Source: Longimicrobium sp.
Lineage (GTDB): Bacteria; Gemmatimonadota; Gemmatimonadetes; Longimicrobiales; Longimicrobiaceae
Reading direction: 5' to 3'
DNA length: 64,000 nucleotides
NCBI RefSeq assembly: GCF_035474595.1
Contig: NZ_DATIND010000080.1
Span: forward strand, 121,369 to 185,368
Shown here piece after piece: positions 35,233 to 42,920 of the stretch (within the stretch, counting starts at the first letter, position 1; every line of letters begins with the position of its first letter). The notes below the pieces were generated by a model. The model was not told where the DNA came from. It made no database searches and saw nothing but the letters and a program-made list of their open reading frames with translations. The translations under genes and the position numbers were made by a program.

Positions 35233-36219
35233 ATGAGTGAGCAGGCCCCGCTCGCCCCCGGGACACACCCGGAGCGCGAGCTTTCTCCCGAGTTCTGGCG
35301 CACGCGCCGGGTGCTGGTCACCGGCGGCACCGGCTTCCTGGGCTCGCACGTGGTGGAGCTGCTGCGCCGCCTGGGCGCCGCTGAGGTCTTCGTTCCCCGC
35401 CGCGCCGAGTACGACCTGACCGAGCACCGCAACGTGGAGCGGGTGATGGAGGAATCCCGCCCCGACGTGGTGCTGCACCTGGCCGCCGAGGTGGGGGGGA
35501 TCGGGGCCAACCGCGCGCACCCGGGGCGCTTCTTCTACAACAACATCATGATGGGCGCGCAGCTGATCGAGGAGGCGCGGCTGCGCGGGGTGGAGAAGTT
35601 CGTCCAGGTGGGCACCGTGTGCGCGTACCCCAAGTACACGCCGGTGCCCTTCCGCGAGGAGGACTTCTGGATCGGCTACCCGGAAGAGACCAACGCGCCG
35701 TACGGGATCGCCAAGAAGGCGCTGCACGTGCAGCTCACGGCGTACCGGCAGGAGTACGGGCTGAACGGCATCTACCTGCTCCCCACCAACCTGTACGGCC
35801 CGCGCGACAACTTCGACCCCGAGACCAGCCACGTCATCCCGGCGCTGATCCGCCGCGTGGTCGAGGCCAAGCGGACGGGCGCGGACGAGCTGGTGATCTG
35901 GGGCACGGGGCAGGCCTCGCGCGAGTTCCTGTACGTGGAGGACTGCGCGCGCGCCCTGCTGCTGGCCGCCGAGCACTACGACGACGCCGACCCGGTGAAC
36001 GTGGGGATCGGGCTGGAGATCCGCATCTCCGAAGTCGCCCAGCTGATCGCCGACATCGTGGGCTTCCGGGGGCGCTTCGCCTACGACACCGGCAAGCCCG
36101 ACGGCCAGCCGCGCCGCTGCCTGGACACCTCGAAGGCGCTTTCCCTCTTCGGCTTCCGCGCGCACGTGAACGTCCGCGAGGGGCTGGAGCGGACGATCGA
36201 GTGGTATCTCAAGGACTGA
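35233..36219 (+). CDS. fcl: GDP-L-fucose synthase (epimerase/reductase)
   Basis: This is a 328-residue extended SDR enzyme that converts GDP-4-keto-6-deoxymannose to GDP-L-fucose with NADPH in the cytoplasm. It shows the NAD(P)-binding [47 protein letters not shown], the catalytic YGIAKK (Tyr and Lys), [35 protein letters not shown] and the family-typical DGQPRRCLD. The partner Gmd (GDP-mannose dehydratase) is not in the window, so it must be encoded elsewhere. GDP-colitose or related synthases are alternatives. It suggests fucose or a similar 6-deoxysugar in the glycan. Confidence 0.9.
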   Translation: MSEQAPLAPGTHPERELSPEFWRTRRVLVTGGTGFLGSHVVELLRRLGAAEVFVPRRAEYDLTEHRNVERVMEESRPDVVLHLAAEVGGIGANRAHPGRFFYNNIMMGAQLIEEARLRGVEKFVQVGTVCAYPKYTPVPFREEDFWIGYPEETNAPYGIAKKALHVQLTAYRQEYGLNGIYLLPTNLYGPRDNFDPETSHVIPALIRRVVEAKRTGADELVIWGTGQASREFLYVEDCARALLLAAEHYDDADPVNVGIGLEIRISEVAQLIADIVGFRGRFAYDTGKPDGQPRRCLDTSKALSLFGFRAHVNVREGLERTIEWYLKD

Positions 36220-36223
36220 AAGG

Positions 36224-36335
36224 GAGTGCTGAGTGCTGAGTGCTGAGTGCTGAGTGCTGAGTGCTGAGTGCTGAGTGCTGAGTGCTGAGTGCTGAGTGCT
36301 GAGTGCTGAGTGCTGAGTGCTGAATGCTGAATGCT
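36224..36335 (+). repeat. Heptamer tandem array, 16 units (GAGTGCT)
   Basis: Fourteen perfect GAGTGCT units (36224-36321) are followed by two GAATGCT units (36322-36335). It starts four bases after the fucose synthase stop. The unit is not a multiple of three and every frame meets TGA, so it is non-coding. Perfect identity points to recent expansion and likely length polymorphism. Confidence 0.97.
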
Positions 36336-36342
36336 GCGGCGA

Positions 36343-36610
36343 CCCGCCAATGAAATTGGCGGGCAACAACAGCACAAAGTCCCTGCGGGACTGCCGCCTG
36401 GCTTTGGGGCCGGTGAGCCGAAGGTAGTGTTGAGCTGAGTTCTCCCCTCCCCCGCGGAGCGGGCGGAGGGGCCGGGGGAGGGGCCAGCCAGGCGGGCAGG
36501 GCGCCTCCTCTCCAAACCGAAGCCTCTCCTCGCGATGAGGTCTCCCCCTCCCCCAGGCAGTTTTGGGGGAGGGGGCCGGGGAGGGGGCCAGCCAAGCGGG
36601 CAGGATGTCT
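36343..36610 (+). repeat. Composite repeat island 5 (A + two B/C-like modules)
   Basis: This lies in the gene-free 646-base gap 36220-36865. The A element has CCCGCCAAT-GAA-ATTGGCGGG (36343-36363), spacer CAACAACAGCACAAA and GTCCC-TGC-GGGAC (36379-36391). B-type modules follow at 36437-36500 and 36541-36606, the second carrying the CAGGCAGTTTTGGGGGAGGG core of family C. Confidence 0.82.
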
Positions 36611-36642
36611 CCCCTCGCGCAGAGTCCTTGCTCGCAACCACT

Positions 36643-36670
36643 TAGGACTTGGGACTCAGGACTTGGCACT
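36643..36670 (+). repeat. Heptamer array of YRGGACT type, 4 units
   Basis: TAGGACT, TGGGACT, CAGGACT and TGGCACT lie head to tail. This is a second heptamer array in the same gap as the GAGTGCT array, degenerate and of unrelated sequence, 36 bases upstream of a promoter candidate. Confidence 0.75.
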
Positions 36671-36705
36671 TCGTCCGTCCCATCCCGCGTCCACATCCCA
36701 CCGGA

Positions 36706-36734
36706 TTCACAAAATCGCGATAAGTCGTTATCTT
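36706..36734 (+). promoter_or_regulatory. Probable sigma70-type promoter of the Wzc-like gene
   Basis: TTCACA (36706-36711) and TATCTT (36729-36734) are separated by exactly 17 bases in a locally AT-rich stretch. They match 5/6 and 4/6 of the vegetative consensus. Initiation near 36741 would give a 5' leader of about 125 bases before the GTG at 36866. This is one of the best promoter candidates in the window. Confidence 0.5.
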
Positions 36735-36865
36735 TCAACGTGTTCTGCATCCATATCGCCCGCCGCCGGCAGGGTGGGCCCCTCTACGATGCCATCTCGC
36801 TGGAATGAACCCGCCGCGTCCGCGGCCGGATTTCCGCAGTCTCCCGCTTCGCACCCGGTGACACC

Positions 36866-39310
36866 GTGTCCGAGCTGAGCCCCATCGAAACACACGTGAA
36901 GCAGCTGGCCGAGCGCCCCGTGCGCGACCCCGTGCTGCGGTCGTCGCTGACCCCGCAGGCCGAGGAGGAGCGCGACGGCATTCCGCTGCGCGACTACCTG
37001 AACGCCGTCCGCCGCTACTGGTGGCTGGTGGCCGCCGCCGTGGTGCTGTCGGTGGGGCTGGCCGTGTGGCGCGTGTCGAAGGAGCTGCCGATGTTCATGG
37101 CCAGCACCTCGGTGCGGCTGCGCGACCCGTCGGTGAAGATGTCGGGCGACCTGTCGGCCACCGCCGCCGGCGGCAACGCCGACCAGCTCCCCGGCTACTA
37201 CACCGACCCCATCCTTTCCCAGATCCAGGTGCTGCGCAGCCGCGCCGTGGCCGGGATGGTGGTGGACTCGCTGGGGCTCAGGCTGCACCCCGAGATGCCC
37301 GATTTCCCGTATGCCGTGCTGGGCCCCGTGGCCGTGAACTCGGCGGCGCAGGAGGGCGACACCATGGCCGTGCGCTTCGGCGCCCGCGAGGTCGTCGCCA
37401 CGCTGAGCGGCGTCACCGCGCGCGGGCCCTATCGCCAGCCGCTGCAGCTGCCGGGGGTGACCGCCACCTTCGCGCGCCGCCCCGCCTTCGCCCAGGCGCG
37501 CTTCGCCGTGGTCTCGCGCGACGAGGCCATCAACATGGTGCTGAACGGCGTGCAGGCGAACCCGCGCCAGCTCACCAACGTCATCGACATCGCCTACCTG
37601 GCGTACGACCGCACGCTGGCCAAGCGCGTGGCCGACGCCAGCGCCGCATCGTTCCAGTACCTGAACGCCCAGAGCGCGCAGCAGGCCTCGCGGCGGCGCG
37701 CGCAGTTCATTCACGAGCAGCTGCGCAGCACCGACTCGCTGCTGATGACGGCGCAGATGCAGCTGAGCTCGTTCCGCAAGAGCGTGAACGCCTTCAGCCC
37801 GCAGGAGCGCTTCAAGGCCACGCAGGACGGCCTGGCCAACCTGCGCATCCAGCGCGAGCAGCTGGCGCAGGAGCAGCGCATCTACGACCAGATGGCGCAG
37901 GCGCTGGGCACCGGCGGCCGCGGCGGCGACGAGATGGCGGCGCTGGCGGCCAGCCCGCAGGTGGCGTCGAACGGCGGCCTGGTTTCGCTGTACCAGCAGA
38001 TGCTGCGCTACCAGACGGTGCGCGACTCGCTGACCACCGGCCCCTGGTCGCGCGCCACCACCAACCCCGACGTGCAGCGGCTGGACTCGCTCATCAACAC
38101 CTCGCACTCGCGGCTCTCCAGCGCGGTGCAGGCGCGCGGCACCGCGCTGGCCGCGCAGCTCCGGGTGATGGACGGCCTGATGGCCTCCGACGCCGCCAGC
38201 GCTGCCCAGCTCCCCGACGCCGAGGCCGAGGGGCAGCGGCTGGCGCGGCAGGTGGAAACGCTGCAGACGCTGGCCGACGACCTGCTGCGCGAGCAGCAGA
38301 AGGCGCGCATCGACGAGGCGGTCGAGGCGGGGCAGGTGGAGATCATGGACCAGGCTCTCCTTCCCCCCGGCCCCATGTCGCGCGGTGGCAAGAAGCGCGT
38401 GCTCTTCGCGCTGCTGATCGGGCTGATGATCGGGTGCGGCGGCGCGCTGCTGCTGGACCGCCTGAACACCTCGCTCCTGCGCCGCGAGGAGGTGGAGGGG
38501 CTGCTGCACCTGCCGGTGCTGGCCATCGTCCCCCGCATCGCCGCCAGCGGCGCCACGGGGCTCAGGAAGAAGCTGAAGGTGCCGATGGCCAACGCGCTGG
38601 TGCGGCGCGCGCCGGACCCGGCCGACGCGCTGATCACGGTCACCGACCTGCACTCGGCCGGCTCGCAGGCGTACCGCAAGCTGCGCACGCACCTGATCTT
38701 CTCCACCGGCGGCGACCCGCTGCGCACGCTGATGGTCACCAGCCCCGGCGCGGGCGAGGGGAAGAGCACGGTGTGCGCGAACCTGGCCGTGACCTTCGCG
38801 CAGCAGCACATGCGCGTGCTGCTGGTGGACTGCGACATGCGCCGCAGCCGCCTGCACTCGCTCTTCGGCACCGGGCGCGTTCCCGGCCTCACCGAGGTGC
38901 TGGCGCGCCAGGGCACGCTGGAAGAGGCCATCCGGCCCACCACGGTGGAGGGGCTGCACATCCTTCCCGCGGGCACGCTGGTCCCCAACATCAGCGAGCT
39001 GCTGGGCGGGGCGGGGATGCGCGCGGTGATGGCCGAGCTGTCGGCGCGCTACGACCTGGTGGTGGTCGACACGCCGCCGGTGCTGGCCGCCGCCGACGCG
39101 GAGATCCTGGGCGTGCAGACCGACGCGGTGCTGATGGTGGTGCGCGCCGGCCAGACCGACCGCCAGCCCGCGCAGTACGCCGTGCAGCAGCTGCGCGCCA
39201 TCGGGGCGCGGGTGGTGGGCGCCGTGCTGAACGACCCGGACGAGAAGGTGGCCGACTACGGACGGTACACCTACTACTACGACTACTACTCGCAGGGTGC
39301 GACGGCGTAA
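36866..39310 (+). CDS. Wzc-type polysaccharide co-polymerase and tyrosine autokinase
   Basis: This is an 814-residue inner-membrane protein that controls glycan chain length and export through autophosphorylation. The N-terminal Wzz-type domain has LRDYLNAVRRYWWLV and a first membrane helix at about 52-68; a long periplasmic coiled region follows, with a second helix near residues 510-530. The cytoplasmic BY-kinase domain has Walker A SPGAGEGKSTV (about 626-636), Walker A' VLLVDCDMRRS and Walker B YDLVVVDTPPVL (about 729). The tail YGRYTYYYDYYSQ is a tyrosine cluster, the expected phosphorylation site. The GTG start is preceded by a promoter candidate, and a hairpin follows the stop. Confidence 0.93.
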   Translation: MSELSPIETHVKQLAERPVRDPVLRSSLTPQAEEERDGIPLRDYLNAVRRYWWLVAAAVVLSVGLAVWRVSKELPMFMASTSVRLRDPSVKMSGDLSATAAGGNADQLPGYYTDPILSQIQVLRSRAVAGMVVDSLGLRLHPEMPDFPYAVLGPVAVNSAAQEGDTMAVRFGAREVVATLSGVTARGPYRQPLQLPGVTATFARRPAFAQARFAVVSRDEAINMVLNGVQANPRQLTNVIDIAYLAYDRTLAKRVADASAASFQYLNAQSAQQASRRRAQFIHEQLRSTDSLLMTAQMQLSSFRKSVNAFSPQERFKATQDGLANLRIQREQLAQEQRIYDQMAQALGTGGRGGDEMAALAASPQVASNGGLVSLYQQMLRYQTVRDSLTTGPWSRATTNPDVQRLDSLINTSHSRLSSAVQARGTALAAQLRVMDGLMASDAASAAQLPDAEAEGQRLARQVETLQTLADDLLREQQKARIDEAVEAGQVEIMDQALLPPGPMSRGGKKRVLFALLIGLMIGCGGALLLDRLNTSLLRREEVEGLLHLPVLAIVPRIAASGATGLRKKLKVPMANALVRRAPDPADALITVTDLHSAGSQAYRKLRTHLIFSTGGDPLRTLMVTSPGAGEGKSTVCANLAVTFAQQHMRVLLVDCDMRRSRLHSLFGTGRVPGLTEVLARQGTLEEAIRPTTVEGLHILPAGTLVPNISELLGGAGMRAVMAELSARYDLVVVDTPPVLAAADAEILGVQTDAVLMVVRAGQTDRQPAQYAVQQLRAIGARVVGAVLNDPDEKVADYGRYTYYYDYYSQGATA

Positions 39311-39339
39311 CTGCCCGGTAGATTGTAAGATGGAGACGA

Positions 39340-39371
39340 GCGGCCCTTCCCCGGTATCGGGGAGGGGCCGC
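39340..39371 (+). terminator. Hairpin terminator after the Wzc-like gene
   Basis: GCGGCCCTTCCCC (39340-39352) pairs with GGGGAGGGGCCGC (39359-39371) with one G-T pair, closed by the loop GGTATC, 30 bases past the stop, and followed by TTGGCTTC. It probably ends the polysaccharide transcript. Confidence 0.65.
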
Positions 39372-39430
39372 TTGGCTTCGATGGCGATACCGGGCATGCC
39401 GGACCTGCGGCGCGTTTCTGACGCCTCGCG

Positions 39431-39835
39431 CCCTCCCCCCGCGCCGGAGGGCGCGACCCCCTCCCGTTCCGGGAGGAGGTGGCTGCCCGGCATCCGCGCG
39501 CCTCCCGGTCCCCGATTCAGCCAGGCTTGCCCGATGCGCGCTGATGCCGCCCCCGCGGTGAGTTCTCCCCTCCCCTGCGGAGCGGGCGGAGGGGCCGGGG
39601 GAGGAGGCCAGCCAGGCGGGTACGATGCTGCTCCGAACGCGCAGATCTCATCGAGCTACCTCTCCCGGTACGGGAGAGGTGGACGGCCTAAGCCGGCCGG
39701 AGAGGGCGCGATGCGGAGGCCGCGCGGAGGCGTCGACATCCCGCGCGCGGTCCGGAGAGAGCGCGACGTCGGGCCCCGCGGATGCGGTGACATCTAACCC
39801 GCACAAAGGCGTTGACATCCACCCCCGCGGAGCGT
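39431..39835 (+). repeat. Repeat island: B and K hairpins and GACATC near-repeats
   Basis: The 542-base gap 39311-39852 holds no gene. It contains a B module (39560-39626), a K hairpin (ACCTCTCCCG-GTA-CGGGAGAGGT, 39658-39680), the palindrome GGCCTAAGCCGG, and three spaced near-repeats GGCGTCGACATCC, GCGGTGACATCT and GGCGTTGACATCC (39726-39830). The last includes TTGACA (39812-39817), a perfect -35 hexamer, but no good -10 follows. Confidence 0.55.
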
Positions 39836-39852
39836 CACTTGTCGCGCGGAAC

Positions 39853-40623
39853 GTGCGGTTTTCCTTCTTCGCCGGATCGGAATCGTCCCCGTTGACTGCT
39901 GCGCTGCTGTACGCATTGATCGCCGCGGGCGCCAACCTCCTGGGCGGGCTCGTCATCACCGGCCACTCGCGCGGCGGGCGGCAGGCGCAGCGCCTGCTCA
40001 TCGCCTTCGGCGCGGGGTTCATGCTGGCCACGGCCTTCCTGGCCATGGTCCCCGAGGCCATCGCCACGGGCGGCGAGGGGGCGGGGATGGGAATCCTCCT
40101 CGGCTACCTTCTCGTCCACATCACCCAGCACGCGCTGACGCCGCACTTCCACTTCGGCGAGGAGACGCATACCCACGAGATGGTGAACCCGTGGGTCGGC
40201 ATCGCCGCGCTGCTGGGGCTGGTGCTGCACACCTTCTTCGACGGCGTGGCCATCGCCGCCGGCTTCCAGGTGGCGTCGTGGCTGGGGATGCTCGTCTTCG
40301 TCGCCATCGTCCTCCACAAGATCCCCGAGGGCGTCACCGTCGCCTCGATCATGCTGGCCAGCGGCAACTCGCGCGGGCGGGCGATGGCGGCGGTCGCGGC
40401 GCTCGGCGTCTCCACCGTGCTGGGCGTGCTGCTGACGGAGACGGTGGGGCCGCTCGCCCGGCAGGGGCTGGCGCTGAGCGCCGGCGTGACCATCTACGTC
40501 GCCGCCTCGAACCTGGTGCCCGAGGTGCAGAAGGGGCGCAAGCTGGCGCCGGCGCTGGCCGTCTGCGCGGGGGCGCTCCTCTTCTACCTCACCTTCCTGA
40601 TGCTGCGGGGGATCGTCCATTGA
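39853..40623 (+). CDS. ZIP family divalent metal transporter
   Basis: This is an inner-membrane ZIP transporter of about 256 residues, importing zinc or related divalent metals. It has about eight hydrophobic segments, the histidine-rich loop HFHFGEETHTHE between helices 3 and 4, and the two conserved metal-site helices LHTFFDGVAIAAGF and VLHKIPEGVTVASIM. The start is uncertain: GTG 39853 is used here, but TTG 39892 directly before LTAALLYALI is as likely; the longer upstream frame translates repeats. The stop overlaps the rarA TTG start, so the two are coupled. Confidence 0.87.
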   Translation: MRFSFFAGSESSPLTAALLYALIAAGANLLGGLVITGHSRGGRQAQRLLIAFGAGFMLATAFLAMVPEAIATGGEGAGMGILLGYLLVHITQHALTPHFHFGEETHTHEMVNPWVGIAALLGLVLHTFFDGVAIAAGFQVASWLGMLVFVAIVLHKIPEGVTVASIMLASGNSRGRAMAAVAALGVSTVLGVLLTETVGPLARQGLALSAGVTIYVAASNLVPEVQKGRKLAPALAVCAGALLFYLTFLMLRGIVH

Positions 40624-41966
40624 GCGACCTGTCCCTTTTCGGCGAGCCCGAGCCGCGCCGCCGCGACGACCCGCCGCCCGCCGATCCGCCTCCCGCGGCG
40701 GCGTCGCCGGACGCGCCGCTGGCGGAGCGGATGCGGCCGCACACGCTGGACGAGATGGTGGGGCAGCAGGCGCTGGTGGGCCCCGAGGGAACGCTGCGGA
40801 AGCTGCTCGCCGCCGGGCATCTCCCCAACCTGATCCTCTACGGGCCGCCGGGGAGCGGGAAAACCACGCTGGGGCGGATGGTGGCCGCGGAGAGCGGATC
40901 GACCTTCGTTCCCTTCAACGCCGTCAGCGAGGGCGTCCCCCGGCTGCGCGAGGTGGTGAAGGAGGCCGAGGCGCGGCGCCGCGGCGGGCGGCGCACGCTG
41001 CTGTTCATCGACGAGATCCACCGGCTGAACAAGGGGCAGCAGGACTTCCTCCTCCCCTGGATCGAGTCGGGGCTGATGACGCTGGTGGGCGCGACGACGG
41101 AGCATCCCGGCTTCGAGATCAACGCCGCCGTCCTGTCCCGCTCGCGCGTCCTCGTCCTGGACCCGCTGTCGGAGGACGACGTGCGCGCCGTGGTGCGCCG
41201 CGCGCTGGAGGACCCCGAGCGCGGCTTCGGCGGGCGGGTGGAGATGGAGCCCGAGGCCGAGGACGTGCTGGTGCGCAACACGGGCGGCGACGCGCGCCAG
41301 GCGCTGACCGGGCTGGAGATCGCCGCGCGCCTCGCCGGCAAAGGCGGGACGGTGACGGCGGACGCGGTGCGCGAGGCGCTGCAGCAGCCCATGGCGCGGT
41401 ACGACACCACGCTGGGCTACGAGATGCTGAGCGCCTTCCACAAGTCGCTCCGAAGCAGCTCCGGGTCGGGGGCGCTCTACTGGGCGATGCGGATGGTGCA
41501 GAGCGGGGAAGACCCAAAGACGCTCTTCCGCCGCCTGGTCGCCGCGGCGTACGAGGATGTCGGCCTCGCCGATCCGCAGGCGGGCATCGTGGCGGTGCAG
41601 GCGATGCTGGCGTTCGAGCGGCTGGGCGTGCCCGAGGGGCTGCTCCCGCTCTACAACGCCATCCTGTACGTGGCCAACGCGCCCAAGTCCAACCGCGCGT
41701 ACCTGGCCGGCGGTGCCGCGGCCGAGGCGGCGCGCCAGCACCCGGACGCGCCCGTCCCCCTCCACCTCCGCAACGCGCCCACCTCGCTGATGAAGGAGTG
41801 GGGATACGGCGAGGGATACAAGTACGCCCACAACTACGAGGGCGGCGTGGTCGACCTGCAGTGCCTGCCGGACGTCATCAGGGACGAGCGCTTCTACGAG
41901 CCCACCGATCGCGGCTTCGAGGCCGAGATCGCGCGGCGCATGGCGGAGCGGGGGGACAGCGGGTGA
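40620..41966 (+). CDS. rarA: Replication-associated recombination protein A (MgsA/WRNIP1-type AAA+ ATPase)
   Basis: RarA is a clamp-loader-like AAA+ ATPase acting at stalled replication forks. The 448-residue product starts at TTG 40620, overlapping the ZIP stop. It has PLAERMRPHTLDEMVGQQ, Walker A YGPPGSGKTTLGRM, Walker B LLFIDEIHRLNKGQQD, sensor GATTEHPGFEINAAVLSR, and the C-terminal MgsA domain with YDVGLA-type AAYEDVGLADPQA and PLHLRNAPTSLMKEWGYG. The first 35 residues are a proline/acid-rich extension. All catalytic motifs are intact. Coupling to a metal transporter looks positional rather than functional. Confidence 0.93.
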   Translation: MSDLSLFGEPEPRRRDDPPPADPPPAAASPDAPLAERMRPHTLDEMVGQQALVGPEGTLRKLLAAGHLPNLILYGPPGSGKTTLGRMVAAESGSTFVPFNAVSEGVPRLREVVKEAEARRRGGRRTLLFIDEIHRLNKGQQDFLLPWIESGLMTLVGATTEHPGFEINAAVLSRSRVLVLDPLSEDDVRAVVRRALEDPERGFGGRVEMEPEAEDVLVRNTGGDARQALTGLEIAARLAGKGGTVTADAVREALQQPMARYDTTLGYEMLSAFHKSLRSSSGSGALYWAMRMVQSGEDPKTLFRRLVAAAYEDVGLADPQAGIVAVQAMLAFERLGVPEGLLPLYNAILYVANAPKSNRAYLAGGAAAEAARQHPDAPVPLHLRNAPTSLMKEWGYGEGYKYAHNYEGGVVDLQCLPDVIRDERFYEPTDRGFEAEIARRMAERGDSG

Positions 41967-42003
41967 GGCCGCTGCGCGGGAACCCGTAGTTGCGCGCAAA
42001 GAT

Positions 42004-42226
42004 GCGACTGAAGTCGCGGCTACAACGGCACACTGTCCGCCTTCGCGCCGCCTTCGCGGACATCATATCGGCGTGATCGACGGCGTCTGCGCGTCGAGAG
42101 AGACGTCATCCTGAGGCCGGCCACACCGTCGTTGTCCCGCACGAGCGATTGCAGGCCGAAGGATCTATGAGCGAGGTCGCACGTGCGCTTCCGGATTGCA
42201 CGATCGATCTCCGAACTCGTATCAGG
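42004..42226 (+). repeat. A-family element followed by a single D unit
   Basis: The 336-base gap 41967-42302 has no gene. A element: GCGAC-TGAA-GTCGC (42004-42017), spacer GGCTACAACGGCACACT, and GTCCGC/GCGGAC (42035-42061) whose loop holds an 11-base duplication. A solitary D unit follows (42102-42226): GACGTCATCCTGAGGCCGGC to GTATCAGG, with no inverted partner nearby. Confidence 0.82.
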
Positions 42227-42302
42227 GCTGCCGCGGCAGAATCGGGCTCGGCTCGCGCGTTGGATGGAGGTCGAAGCGATCTCCATCAGCCCCGGAGTTC
42301 CA

Positions 42303-42920
42303 ATGCCGCGCCATCTCCCGCTGCTGCTTCTGCTTCTCGCCGCGTGCGCGCGGGAGCCGGCCGAGCGGATCCAGTTCTACGAGATCGACCTCCATCGCGC
42401 GGGGACGAATCTTCCGCGGTGGGCGGCGTGCTGGTTTCCGCAGCGCGCCAACCGCTACGCGGTGATGGACGCGCAGCCCTGCCCGCCCGAGACGCGGGCA
42501 ACGCGCGCGTACACGGTAGACGATGTCGTGGGATGCTGGACGATCACGGGCGAGATCCCGACGGCGTTCGACAGCGCCTTCTTCGCGGCGCCGGTACGGC
42601 TGCTGCGGGGGCGAACGCCGCGGCTCAGGGCGATGGGCTTCGGCACCCCCGGTGACCACGGCGTGGAGCCGCTGGCGCCGGACGCCGATTCGCTGGAGCC
42701 GGGGCTGCGCACCGCGTGGGACGTCGCACCGCCTGACTTGCTCTGGATCAGCCGCACGGACGGGTACGGCGGCCTCACCTACACCTTCCGCGTCCGCGGC
42801 GATTCGCTGATCGGCATGGCCCAGTTCTTCGGCGACGTGATCTTCTACAGCATCGGCACCGGCCTCGACGCGGCGCCGCGCATCCACGGGCACCGCGTCC
42901 CGTGCCCGCGGCGGCGATGA
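42303..42920 (+). CDS. Hypothetical lipoprotein
   Basis: This is a 205-residue predicted lipoprotein. ATG 42303 gives the signal MPRHLPLLLLLLAAC with a lipobox cysteine at residue 15; the upstream frame extension translates the D repeat. The mature part has several Trp and Cys residues (AACWFP, DVVGCWTI) and a beta-rich end, GGLTYTFRVRGDSLIGM. I recognise no family. It overlaps the ABC permease start by 4 bases (ATGA), so it may be an accessory lipoprotein of that transporter, or simply co-expressed with it. Confidence 0.72.
   Translation: MPRHLPLLLLLLAACAREPAERIQFYEIDLHRAGTNLPRWAACWFPQRANRYAVMDAQPCPPETRATRAYTVDDVVGCWTITGEIPTAFDSAFFAAPVRLLRGRTPRLRAMGFGTPGDHGVEPLAPDADSLEPGLRTAWDVAPPDLLWISRTDGYGGLTYTFRVRGDSLIGMAQFFGDVIFYSIGTGLDAAPRIHGHRVPCPRRR

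Noticed and set aside
36224..36335. Possible CRISPR array
   Set aside because: Units are seven bases, directly adjoining, with no spacers and no cas genes nearby.
39812..39840. Promoter of the ZIP transporter gene
   Set aside because: TTGACA is perfect, but no acceptable -10 lies 16-19 bases downstream, and the hexamer is part of a three-copy near-repeat.
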